Both the position numbers and the translations under genes were made by a program. Positions 1 through 8,236 of a stretch of DNA of 15,288 nucleotides are shown here, piece after piece (positions within the stretch are counted from its first letter, which is position 1; each line of letters starts with the position of its first letter). The notes below the pieces were generated by a model that was not told where the DNA came from, did no database searches, and saw only the letters and a program-made list of their open reading frames with translations. Location: NCBI GenBank assembly GCA_029013165.1, contig JAQXMV010000204.1, positions 1-15,288 on the forward strand, in the 5' to 3' direction. Origin of the DNA: Oscillospiraceae bacterium. Lineage in GTDB: Bacteria > Bacillota > Clostridia > Oscillospirales > Acutalibacteraceae.

Positions 1-45
1 GTTCGATACCATGGAGCTGAAAGAATCATGAAAGCAGATGAATAA
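1..45 (+). CDS. possible 3' end of a plus-strand gene, cut by the window edge
   Basis: Two frames enter from the left and stop early. Frame 1 reads VRYHGAERIMKADE and stops at 43-45. Frame 2 reads FDTMELKES and stops at 29-31. Either could be the C-terminus of a gene lying mostly outside the window. The only support is the hairpin at 108-134 followed by a T-rich stretch, which fits a terminator for rightward transcription and so implies a plus-strand gene ending just before it. The function cannot be inferred from so few residues. Confidence 0.25.
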   Translation, partial: VRYHGAERIMKADE

Positions 46-107
46 TTTTATCCTGTTTTTTCTGTTATCCATCACTATGCGCTCGGGCGCATTTATCGAC
101 AGTCTGT

Positions 108-148
108 GCCCTCCCGAAATGAATTCGGGAGGGCATACTATTTTTCTT
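108..148 (+). terminator. terminator-like hairpin between convergent units
   Basis: GCCCTCCCGAA at 108-118 pairs perfectly with TTCGGGAGGGC at 124-134 around loop ATGAA, an 11 bp stem. On the plus strand it is followed six bases later by a T-rich run (141-148), which fits a terminator for a gene entering from the left. It also lies about 20 bases beyond the stop codon of the minus-strand Big_2 gene and could stop that transcript, although no U-tract follows in that direction. A smaller hairpin (ATGCGC/GCGCAT, 77-92, loop TCGG) sits beside it. Confidence 0.55.
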
Positions 149-154
149 TGCGTT

Positions 155-3100
155 TTATTCCGGCTGAGTGACAGTCACACGGCATTTGGCCGAGGCCCCG
201 CCGTAAACCGCCGTAACCGTGATCTCCACCGTTCCGGCCTTGAGTGCTGTGACCACACCGTCCTTGACTGTCGCAACGGTTTCGTCTGCGCTTGTCCATA
301 TCACGGTCTTATCCGTGGCATTTTCCGGCAGAAGAGAGGCAGTCAGTTCAGCGCTTTTGCCGACTTCAAGGGTGAGTTCACTGCTGCTGATGGTCACCGA
401 GTTCACAGGTTCTCTGACCGTAATGCGACATTCGGCATAAATCGAGCTGTTGCCCTTGGCGGCGGCACGAACCGTAACCGTACCGCTTTTGCCGGCAGCG
501 GTGACGACGCCGTTGACGACGGTTGCGACGCTGCTGTCCGAGGAAGTCCAGACCAGTGTATTGTCGTCAGCGTCGGTCGGGCTGAGCTTCGGCACAAGGG
601 TGAGACTTTCGCCTTGATTGATGGTTTCACTGTCATGGCTGAAGGCGATGCTTTCCAGTCCCTGCAGCACATTCACCACGCAAAATGCGAAGTGATCGCC
701 GTCAGCCGATCTGGCTGAGATGACGGTACTGCCGCGTCTGACAGGTGTGACCACACCGTTCTTGACCGTGGCCACCAGACTGTCGCTGGTCTGCCATATC
801 AGCGTCTTATCCGTCGCATTGGCAGGAGAAATATCAGCTTTCAGAAGCACCGGCTTGCCGAGATAAAGATCCAGTCTGTCCTGACTCATCGAAACCGACT
901 CTACATGCTGCTTGACGGTTATTTGACACTGCGCGCTGATCCCGGTATCGACAGTTTTCGCGCTGACGGTTACTGTGCCGGCGGTTTTGGCCGTCACCAC
1001 ACCGTTTTCTACGGCGGCCACGCCCTCATCGCTGGATGTCCAGATCAGGGTCTGGTCGAGGGTGTCGGCAGGCAGGATCTTTGCGGTGAGTTTCAGGGTT
1101 TCACCGGCGTATATCGACGCGCTCGTCTGAGACAGCGTGACACTTTCACTCTTGACATCGACAGTGACCTTGCACTGCGCATAGATGCCCTCTGTCACAC
1201 TCTGGGCGGTGACAGTCGCCATACCACCGCTGACAGCGGTGAGCTTTCCTGATGCGTCCACGGTGACAATCTTGCTGTCCGATGAGCTCCAGCTCACGGT
1301 TTTGTCGGTAGTGTCCTCGGGAGAAACCACGGCGCTGAGTTTGTAGGTTCCGCCTTTTTTCATGGTAACCGAGGAGGAATTCAGCGTGACCTTTTCCGCC
1401 AGCTTATAGACCTTGACGGTGCAGACACCGCTGACGCTCTTCTGCGCCTTGGAGGTAGCCGTGATCGTGACCGTACCGGTCTTATGGCTCGTCACCGTTC
1501 CGTTTTCATCTACGCTGGCGATGCTGTCATCACTGCTGGACCAGGACACGGACTTGTCATAGGCATTCATAGGCAGTACCGTCGGAGTAAGCGTGACGCT
1601 TGCTCCGACATTGAGAGATTTACTTTCCGGAGTCAGGGTAATCTCCTGTGCGCCCTGACGAAGTTCGATTTCGACCGAAGCGCTGACAAGAGCGCCGACT
1701 GCCGTAGCCGTGACAGTGACCTTACCCGAAGCAAGAGCCTTCACGACACCCTTTTCACTGACCGAAGCCAGCGCCGGATCGGAAACCGACCAGGTGACGC
1801 TTTTATCTGTTGTGTTTTCCGGCAGGACCTCTGCTGTGAGAGCCGCCGAGGAGCCGACCCAGATGCTTTCGGGTGCTCCCTTGATATTGATCTTTTCTGC
1901 TGTTTTGATGATGGTGATTTTGACAGCGGCCGAGGCGGTGCCGGAAACCGATTCGGCGGTGACGGTGACCTCACCGGTGTTTTTGGCTGTGACCAATCCG
2001 TTTTGATTCACGGAGGCCTTATCAGAATCGGAAACTTTCCAGACAAGACCCTTGTCAGCCGTGTTTTCCGGCAGAACCTCTGCCACGAGTGCCAGACTGC
2101 CGCCCAGAGACATCACATAGCTGTCTTCCGGGAAGACGACTTGCGTGGCTCGCTGAATGACCTTGACCTGACACTCGGCAGTCATGCCGTTTTCGGCCCT
2201 TGCCGTGATCACGGCCTCGCCTCCGGCTACGGCCGTGACGGTTCCGTCGCTCGTTACCGTCGCCACTGTTTCATCAGAGCTTTCCCATGTGACGGTTTTA
2301 TGGCTGGCGCTCTCCGGCGCCACTGTGGCCTTGAGGGTGAAGCTGTCGCCGTTATTGACCGTCTTTTGAACGGTGTCAAGGGTAACGCCTGTAACGGCAC
2401 GCAAAACATTGATCTTGAGTTTTTTCGATACATTGCTGTTATCCTCTGATGTGACGGTGATTTCTGCACTGCCCAGAGTCTTGGCCGTTAATTTTCCGTT
2501 TTCATCGACACTAACAATATTTTCGTCGGAAGACTGCCAGAGGAGTGTGGGATTCTGCGCATCAGCGGGAACGACGCTGGCCTCGATGGTCAGCTCTTCG
2601 CCCTCATAAAGGGAATACTCCTCCTGATCGGTTTCGATATCCTCTACGCCGAGATAAACCGTAACCTTGCAAACGGCAATGAGTGAAGTGTTACTCTTCA
2701 TCTTGGCGGTGATATATGTCGTGCCCTTGCCTCTTGCCTGAACCAGTCCGTCGGAGCTAACCGTAGCAACATTCTTGTCGCCACTCTGCCAGAGAATGGT
2801 CTTATCCGTGGCATTTTCCGGCAGAACCGTGGCCTTGAGCTGGAAGGCTTTGCCGTTATACATGGTGATGGCGGTCTTGTCAAGAGAAATACTCTTGGCA
2901 GGCTCCACAACGGTAAAGGTACACTTTGCCGTCTTGGCGCCGTCTTTTGATGTGGCGGTGACCACAGCCGTTCCGACGACGAGGGCTTTGATATTACCGG
3001 CAGAATCAACGGAAATAACACTACTGTCTGAACTTGCAAAGGTGCAGGTCTTTGTGGTCGCGTCCGAGGGCAGATAGGTCACTGTCAGTTTGGTCTGCTC

Positions 3101-5476
3101 GCCTCTGGCAATGGAAACATTGGTTTTGTCGAGCTTAATGGAGGTGACATGCTGTTTGACCGTCACCGTGCACTTGGCGGTGTAGCCGCCGTCAGCCGTC
3201 TTGACCGTCACCGTGGCCTTACCGGCCTTAACGCCGGTGACGACGCCCTTGGCATCGACCGTTGCGATCTTACTGTCGGAGGTAGACCAGGTGACTTTCG
3301 TATTATTGGCGTTGGAGGGAACCACGCTGGCTTTCAGCGTAACCTTGGAGCCGGTATAAACACTGGCTGAGGCGGTGACGCTCACACCGGTGACAACCTG
3401 ATTGACTGTGATCTTGCAGCTTGCCGTCAGCCCGTTTTCCGTTGTGGCTGTGACGGTGGCCGTTCCTTTGCCCACAGGTGTGACGACACCCTTTGCGGAC
3501 ACCTTGAGAACTTTCGCATTACTGGTCGTCCACTTGACGGTCTTGTCCGTTGTGTTGGCGGGCAGAATGGTCGGCTGCAGGGTATAGGTTTTATTGGAAT
3601 TCAGCGTAAGAGTGCTCTTATTCAGCGTAATGCTCTGAGCCGGTCGTTTCACGGCAACCACGCACTGCGCCGTATAGCCGCCGTCGGCGGTCTTGACGGT
3701 AATGGTCACATTGCCGGGAGCTACAGCCGACACAACACCCTTGGAGCTCACCTTGGCAACTTTCGTATTGCTGCTGGTCCAGGTAAGGTTTTTATTGGTG
3801 GCATTGCTCGGTGTAATGGTGGCGGTGAGCGTGAAGCTCTTTCCCAGATAGAGCTTGGCCGTGGTGCGGCTGAGAGAAACGGACTTGACCTTATTGGCCA
3901 CAACCACCTTACAGGTAGCCTTGAATCCGCCGTCTGTGCTTTGGGCGGTAATGACCGCCGAGCCGACGGCAACACCGGTGACCACACCTGTGGAAGAGAC
4001 CTTGGCCACTTTCGTATTGGACGAGGTCCAGATTACACGCTTATCCGTGGCATTGGCAGGAGAGATGGTAGCTTTCAGGGTGTAGGTAACCTTGGGATCT
4101 ATCCGGATACCGGTTTTATTCAGCGAGATGCTCTTGACAGGATTGACCACATTGACCTTGCAGGTGGCTTTCAGGGCGCCATCCTTGGTTGTGGCGGTAA
4201 TGACGGCATAGCCTACGCTCTTGGGCGTGACCTTGCCGCCGGCGTCAACCGTTGCCACATCATAGTTGCTGGAAGTCCATGTGACCGTCTTGATCGTGGC
4301 ATTGGAGGGTGTGAAAGTCGGCACCAGCGTGGTGGTGCTACCCATTTTCAGCGTGGTGGAGGTCTTATTGAGCTTCACGGAGCTGACAGGCACATAAACC
4401 GTAACGGTGCAGGTGTCCTTGTATTTTCCGTCCATAGTGGTCGCCGTAATCGTCGCCTTGCCTGCCTTGACGCCGGAAATCACGCCGGCAGAGGAAACCT
4501 TGACGATGGAAGTATCCGAGGACTTCCATGAGACATTTTTGTTCGTGGCGTTGGCCGGCTGGAGCGTCGCCTTGAGGGTCACGGTTTTGCCGATACCGAC
4601 ACTGGCTTTTTCAGGAATCGAGATACCCGTGGCCGGCTGTTCCACAGTCACTTTGCAATAAACCGATGCGGCTCCGTCGCCGGAGGTGATGGTGATCGTT
4701 GCCGTTCCGGCGGCAACACCGGTGATCACACCGGCCGAGGAAACTTTAACGACCTTGGTGTTTGAGGATTTCCATTTCAGGCTTGTGTCCGAAGCCGTGG
4801 AGGGATATACGCTGGCGGTGAGGGTCTTGCTCTTGCCGGCGTCAATGGTGATACTGGTGAAATCGGTTTTGACCGCCGTTGCCAGCTGAACGACCTCCAC
4901 GATACACGAAGCCGTAAAGGCGCCGTCCTTGGTGGTGGCGGTGATTTTCGCCGTGCCCTTGATCTTACCCGTAAGCTGACCAACCTCATTGACCGTCACG
5001 ATCTTGGTGTTGGAGCTTTCCCAGGTCACTTCTTTATTGGCGGCGTCCGTGGGAAGCACCGTGGCGGTGATGATTCTCTTCTCTCCCTTGGGGAGCTTGA
5101 TGGTTTCGGCGTTGATTTTGACACCGGAAACGGCCACATAAACATTGAAGTTGCAGGTGGCGCTAAAGCCGCCGTCGAGTGTGGTCGCCGTGACCGTGGC
5201 GTTGCCCTCTCCCTTGGCGGTGACCACACCGGAGGAGGTAACGGTGACGACGGACGGATCCGATGAAATCCACTCGATTTTCTTATTGGTGGCGTCAGCC
5301 GGTGCAACCGTTGCTTTGAGGGTCTTTGACTTACCGCGGGCGATTTTCACATTGCTCTGATCGAGGGTGATGCCCGAAACCGGCTGAACAACCGTAATTT
5401 TGCACTGCTGACGGAAATTGCCGTCCACGGTGGTGGCCGTAATAACCGCGTCGCCGGTGGCGACGGCGGTGATCAC
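155..5476 (-). CDS. 3' part of a frame-split giant Big_2-repeat surface protein (domains 9-30)
   Basis: This frame encodes the last 21.5 of 30 tandem Big_2 (bacterial Ig-like group 2) domains. Each domain is about 82-85 residues and shows the pattern of a GK/GE turn followed by LTATV, P.NAT.K.V.W.SS, VA.V...G.VT and G.A.ITA, ending in a C.VTV strand. The GTG at 5474-5476 is the first possible start, but it falls inside domain 9, has no ribosome binding site, and the frame stays open upstream to about 5512, where it joins the frame of the upstream ORF. I therefore read it as the continuation of the 5473-8016 gene and not as a separate gene. The protein ends at TQPE directly after the last Ig strand: there is no LPXTG sorting signal, SLH domain, dockerin or membrane segment. 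Big_2 domains are known in adhesins such as intimin and in many clostridial surface proteins. Adhesion or a structural stalk role is inference. Confidence 0.9.
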   Translation of the reverse strand: MITAVATGDAVITATTVDGNFRQQCKITVVQPVSGITLDQSNVKIARGKSKTLKATVAPADATNKKIEWISSDPSVVTVTSSGVVTAKGEGNATVTATTLDGGFSATCNFNVYVAVSGVKINAETIKLPKGEKRIITATVLPTDAANKEVTWESSNTKIVTVNEVGQLTGKIKGTAKITATTKDGAFTASCIVEVVQLATAVKTDFTSITIDAGKSKTLTASVYPSTASDTSLKWKSSNTKVVKVSSAGVITGVAAGTATITITSGDGAASVYCKVTVEQPATGISIPEKASVGIGKTVTLKATLQPANATNKNVSWKSSDTSIVKVSSAGVISGVKAGKATITATTMDGKYKDTCTVTVYVPVSSVKLNKTSTTLKMGSTTTLVPTFTPSNATIKTVTWTSSNYDVATVDAGGKVTPKSVGYAVITATTKDGALKATCKVNVVNPVKSISLNKTGIRIDPKVTYTLKATISPANATDKRVIWTSSNTKVAKVSSTGVVTGVAVGSAVITAQSTDGGFKATCKVVVANKVKSVSLSRTTAKLYLGKSFTLTATITPSNATNKNLTWTSSNTKVAKVSSKGVVSAVAPGNVTITVKTADGGYTAQCVVAVKRPAQSITLNKSTLTLNSNKTYTLQPTILPANTTDKTVKWTTSNAKVLKVSAKGVVTPVGKGTATVTATTENGLTASCKITVNQVVTGVSVTASASVYTGSKVTLKASVVPSNANNTKVTWSTSDSKIATVDAKGVVTGVKAGKATVTVKTADGGYTAKCTVTVKQHVTSIKLDKTNVSIARGEQTKLTVTYLPSDATTKTCTFASSDSSVISVDSAGNIKALVVGTAVVTATSKDGAKTAKCTFTVVEPAKSISLDKTAITMYNGKAFQLKATVLPENATDKTILWQSGDKNVATVSSDGLVQARGKGTTYITAKMKSNTSLIAVCKVTVYLGVEDIETDQEEYSLYEGEELTIEASVVPADAQNPTLLWQSSDENIVSVDENGKLTAKTLGSAEITVTSEDNSNVSKKLKINVLRAVTGVTLDTVQKTVNNGDSFTLKATVAPESASHKTVTWESSDETVATVTSDGTVTAVAGGEAVITARAENGMTAECQVKVIQRATQVVFPEDSYVMSLGGSLALVAEVLPENTADKGLVWKVSDSDKASVNQNGLVTAKNTGEVTVTAESVSGTASAAVKITIIKTAEKINIKGAPESIWVGSSAALTAEVLPENTTDKSVTWSVSDPALASVSEKGVVKALASGKVTVTATAVGALVSASVEIELRQGAQEITLTPESKSLNVGASVTLTPTVLPMNAYDKSVSWSSSDDSIASVDENGTVTSHKTGTVTITATSKAQKSVSGVCTVKVYKLAEKVTLNSSSVTMKKGGTYKLSAVVSPEDTTDKTVSWSSSDSKIVTVDASGKLTAVSGGMATVTAQSVTEGIYAQCKVTVDVKSESVTLSQTSASIYAGETLKLTAKILPADTLDQTLIWTSSDEGVAAVENGVVTAKTAGTVTVSAKTVDTGISAQCQITVKQHVESVSMSQDRLDLYLGKPVLLKADISPANATDKTLIWQTSDSLVATVKNGVVTPVRRGSTVISARSADGDHFAFCVVNVLQGLESIAFSHDSETINQGESLTLVPKLSPTDADDNTLVWTSSDSSVATVVNGVVTAAGKSGTVTVRAAAKGNSSIYAECRITVREPVNSVTISSSELTLEVGKSAELTASLLPENATDKTVIWTSADETVATVKDGVVTALKAGTVEITVTAVYGGASAKCRVTVTQPE

Positions 5477-7710
5477 GCCGGCCGCATTGACGGTGGCGAT
5501 ACTCTTATTGGAGGTGTCCAGGTAATGCCCTTTTCGCTGGCGTTTGCCGGCAAAACCGTGGCGAGGATCGCCGTTTTTTCTCCTTTGAAGACCTCGAGAC
5601 TGCCGGTCTCCAGTTCAAGACCCGTTACGGGGATCTTATCGGTGACGGTGATGGCACAGGTAGCAGTGTGACCGCCGTTTTCCGTCTTGGCGGTGATAAT
5701 CGCCGTGCCCTTGCTCAGTGCCGTGAGCTTTCCCTGCTGTGTCACGGTGACGATGGATTTATTGCTTGACGACCATGATACATTGCGGTTCGTTGCCGTC
5801 AGAGGCAGTACGGTAGCCGTGAGGCTCATGACCTGACCGACATACATACCCGCAGAGGTTTTGTCCAGGGTGACGCCGCTGGCGTCCTGGGTGACGGTGA
5901 CCGCACAGCTTGCGGTATAGTTTCCACTGACGGATCTGGCCGTAATGGTGCATTTGCCGCCGGCAACACCGGAAATGAGACCGTTGGCGTCAACGGTGGC
6001 AACGCTTCTGTCGCTGGAGGACCACTCCACGGTTTTATTGGTGGCGCTCTCCGGCTTGACGGTGGCCGTGAGACGATAAGTATAACCGGCAGGCAAAATC
6101 AGGGTTTCCTTGTTGAGGGTGATTCCCTCGGCCGCAATGACAACGGAAACAACACAGCTTGCCGTCAGTCCGCCGTCCTCTGTGCGGCAGGTGATCTTGA
6201 CCGTTCCGATCTTTTTGCCGGTGACAACACCGGCGGCGCTGACCGTGGCAATGCTCTCATCGGAGCTTGACCATGTGACGGCCGTATTGGAGGCGTAAGC
6301 CGGTTTGATGGTGGGCGTGATTGTCACGGTGCCGCCCACGCTGACGGTTTTCTCCAGAGGAAGACTGACGCTTTCTACGGGCTGATTGACCGTCACCACG
6401 CAGGTGGCGTTTTTGGCGGAGCCGTCCAGCGCCGTTGCCTTGATGACAACCTTGCCGGGATATTTGCCGGTGACGACTCCCTTGGAATCAACGGTGGCGA
6501 TTTTCGTGTCGCCGCTTGTCCATTTGACATCGTTATATACGGCGCCGTCAGCGTCCGTGACAGTCGCTGTCAGCGCATAGGTTTTGCCCGTATCCACGGT
6601 AACGGCCGATTTATTCAAAAGAACCGTTGCCGCCTTGGCGGCGACTCTGACGGTGCAGGAAGCCGAGATATCCGTTCCGTCGGTGGTGACGGCTGTCACG
6701 GTGCAGACGCCTTTGGCTTTGGGATAAAGCACGCCGTCCTTGTCGACATCACAGACCGTGGGATCACTGCTGGTAAACTGCACCACCTGATTGCCTGCGT
6801 CCTCCGGTGTAACATTGATCGTCAGTCTCTCCCCCGAAGAGGCCAGCGTGAGAACCTTGACGCTTTCAGCAAAGGAAAGCGCTGAAACCAGGGGCCTGAC
6901 CACCACGGTGAAGCTGCCGCTTTTTCCACTGCCATCGGTCGCGCTGTAGGTGATCTTCACCTTGCCCGGAGCTTTCGCGGTGAGGAGCGCAGAAGCCGTG
7001 GAGCCTGAAACCTTGGCGTCACTGACGGAAACAATATTGCTGTCCGCACTTTTCCAGGTGAGGGTTTTGACGCTTGCGTTGGTGGGGAGAACGGTAACAC
7101 GGAAAGTTTCCGTCTGGTTTACGGTCATATAGAGACTGCCGTCGGTGGTGACGGTGATGGGTGTGAGCGTCGTAATATGTACGGTTTCATTAACGGTGAC
7201 CGTGCACGAAGCGGTGTAGATTCTTCCCTCACCGTCCGAGGCGGTGACGGAGACCTTGCAGGTTCCCGGCGCGACGGCAGTCACGGCGCCGGAATCGGAA
7301 ACCGTGGCAATGGCCGGATTGCTTGTATTCCAGGCATAGAAAACATCTCCCGTGGGCAGAGCCGAGCTGTCGGTGCCCACGGGCTGAGCGAGAAGCGTCT
7401 TACTCTGACCTTTATAAAGAGAAATACTGCTGTTAGAGAGTTTGACCGAAGCGAGGGGGTTGAGGGTTTTCACAGTGCAGGTGGCTTTGTGTCCATTGGA
7501 AGAGGCGGTGATCACGACGCCGTTGGCCGCATAGCTGTGAACGGTGAGCAGCACCTCCAGGTCGCTGTTCTTTTCCACAGAGACCACCTTGCTGTTGCCG
7601 GAGGTCCAGGTAACCGGGTCGCCGGCATTTTCGGGATTGAGGGTCGCTTTCAGCGTTGCCGACTTGCCCACGGCAACAGAAAGAGTATCGGCACTCAGGG
7701 ATATATCCTG
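158..7710 (-). repeat. 30 tandem Big_2-coding repeats, period about 250 bp
   Basis: By aligning the W-x-S-S-(D/N) and G-(V/x)-(V/I)-T landmarks I count 30 consecutive Ig-like units: eight whole units in the upstream frame, one split by the frame break, and 21 in the downstream frame. The repeats are clear at protein level but diverged at DNA level, so this is an old array and not a recent expansion. Units 1-4 are the most irregular, and units 5-30 are close to 82-85 residues each. Twenty-six of 30 carry a single Cys in the last strand (x-C-x-V/I). Units 3, 21, 23 and 24 lack it. Confidence 0.88.
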
Positions 7711-8016
7711 AGTGTGGAGCTTCAGTCCGTCAATGGCGGAACGCAGAGAGGAAGCGCAGCCGTCTATTTCCTCCTGACTGAAATTATCGGGATTTCTCAG
7801 AATAGCCAGCGCCGTTGTGTAATAGGCTGATAGCAAAGCCGTATCCACATACTGCTCCCACTGATCTTTCGGCGGCACCTGGGCAAAAACTTTCTCCAGT
7901 TCTCCGGTATCAACGGCCGCCGCCTCAATGGCATACCAGTCGCCGAAAGGCGTCAGCGGCAGCGAAGAGAAAAGTAATACCCCGCACAGAATTAAACTCA
8001 AAACTCTCTTTTTCAT
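5473..8016 (-). CDS. 5' part of the giant secreted protein: signal peptide, FIVAR-like segment, Big_2 domains 1-9
   Basis: The start has a good context: ATG at 8014-8016 preceded by GTGAGG (GAGG at 8027-8030, 10 bases upstream). Residues 1-34 form a Sec signal peptide, with a KKR head, a hydrophobic VLSLILCGVLLFSSLPL core and likely cleavage after EAAA. Residues about 35-100 are helical and end in ILRNPDNFSQEEID and LRSAIDGL, a pattern like FIVAR modules of Gram-positive surface proteins. Big_2 domains follow from about residue 103. Domains 1-4 are the most divergent and longest. The frame leaves the Big_2 pattern after EKGITWT (residue 834), reads 13 unrelated residues and stops at 5473. Restoring one base would extend it to about 2,620 residues. 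If the break is real, this ORF alone yields a secreted protein with eight complete domains. It is probably transcribed from the perfect promoter at 8121-8149 as a single-gene unit. Confidence 0.92.
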   Translation of the reverse strand: MKKRVLSLILCGVLLFSSLPLTPFGDWYAIEAAAVDTGELEKVFAQVPPKDQWEQYVDTALLSAYYTTALAILRNPDNFSQEEIDGCASSLRSAIDGLKLHTQDISLSADTLSVAVGKSATLKATLNPENAGDPVTWTSGNSKVVSVEKNSDLEVLLTVHSYAANGVVITASSNGHKATCTVKTLNPLASVKLSNSSISLYKGQSKTLLAQPVGTDSSALPTGDVFYAWNTSNPAIATVSDSGAVTAVAPGTCKVSVTASDGEGRIYTASCTVTVNETVHITTLTPITVTTDGSLYMTVNQTETFRVTVLPTNASVKTLTWKSADSNIVSVSDAKVSGSTASALLTAKAPGKVKITYSATDGSGKSGSFTVVVRPLVSALSFAESVKVLTLASSGERLTINVTPEDAGNQVVQFTSSDPTVCDVDKDGVLYPKAKGVCTVTAVTTDGTDISASCTVRVAAKAATVLLNKSAVTVDTGKTYALTATVTDADGAVYNDVKWTSGDTKIATVDSKGVVTGKYPGKVVIKATALDGSAKNATCVVTVNQPVESVSLPLEKTVSVGGTVTITPTIKPAYASNTAVTWSSSDESIATVSAAGVVTGKKIGTVKITCRTEDGGLTASCVVSVVIAAEGITLNKETLILPAGYTYRLTATVKPESATNKTVEWSSSDRSVATVDANGLISGVAGGKCTITARSVSGNYTASCAVTVTQDASGVTLDKTSAGMYVGQVMSLTATVLPLTATNRNVSWSSSNKSIVTVTQQGKLTALSKGTAIITAKTENGGHTATCAITVTDKIPVTGLELETGSLEVFKGEKTAILATVLPANASEKGITWTPPIRVSPPSMRPA
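5510..5520 (-). other. frame break in Big_2 domain 9 (probable single-base deletion)
   Basis: On the minus strand the sequence reads TGGACACCTCCAATAAG. Other domains here read W-T-S-S-N at this point, which needs one more base: TGGACATCCTCCAATAAG gives W T S S N K and leads straight into the downstream frame (SIATVNAAGVITAVA). Loss of one T therefore explains both the early stop at 5473 and the start-less downstream frame. A two-base duplication (ACAC) would instead leave the loop one residue short, so it fits less well. There is no homopolymer at the site. A sequencing or assembly error, a real mutation and phase variation remain possible. Confidence 0.85.
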
Positions 8017-8082
8017 GTTTCAATAACCTCACTTCTACACAATTCTATGTGAAACTTCCATTTTTTGTAATATATATTATAC

Positions 8083-8109
8083 TAATAGTCCAACAGGAAA
8101 GGCCTATTA
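8083..8109 (-). other. hairpin in the 5' untranslated region of the Big_2 gene
   Basis: In the predicted transcript TAATAGGCC pairs with GGACTATTA around a 9-base loop, with eight of nine pairs formed. It lies at the very 5' end of the leader that begins near 8114. A 12-base AT palindrome (TAATATATATTA, 8068-8079) follows. A role in mRNA stability is plausible but not shown by the sequence. Confidence 0.35.
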
Positions 8110-8120
8110 TTGATTCTATC

Positions 8121-8149
8121 ATTATATTGTAAAAAACAGGAACTGTCAA
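8121..8149 (-). promoter_or_regulatory. perfect sigma-A-type promoter of the Big_2 gene
   Basis: On the minus strand there is TTGACA (8149-8144), a 17-base spacer, and TATAAT (8126-8121). Both hexamers and the spacing match the consensus exactly. Transcription would start near 8114, leaving a leader of about 98 bases before the ATG at 8016. Confidence 0.85.
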
Positions 8150-8168
8150 CCTCATAGCTGTAAAACGG

Positions 8169-8197
8169 TTGTAAATTTTTATTTTTTATGCTAATAT
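8169..8197 (+). promoter_or_regulatory. promoter of the exonuclease III gene
   Basis: TTGTAA (8169-8174), a 17-base spacer, and TAATAT (8192-8197) preceded by TGC, giving an extended -10. Transcription would start near 8204, about 33 bases before the ATG. It diverges from the Big_2 promoter, and the two -35 elements are only about 20 bases apart. Confidence 0.7.
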
Positions 8198-8236
8198 AGT
8201 CCGTGACCGAACCCATAAAGAAAAGGAGAACACAAA

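Noticed and set aside
38..718. Plus-strand open frame of 226 codons opposite the end of the Big_2 gene
   Set aside because: It lies antisense to a clear Big_2 coding frame, has no ribosome binding site, and its low-complexity Arg, Gly and Asp-rich product is what antisense reading of these repeats gives. The other long plus-strand frames over 155-8016 (for example 1484-2449, 3941-4531, 7177-7830) are rejected for the same reason.
5474..5476. GTG as an independent start of the downstream Big_2 frame
   Set aside because: It falls inside a conserved Val of domain 9, has no ribosome binding site, and the frame continues upstream to the frame break.
155..7710. Regular spacing of about 250 bases, at first suggestive of a CRISPR-like or satellite array
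   Set aside because: The period equals one Big_2 domain and the repeats are diverged coding sequence, not identical short repeats with unique spacers.
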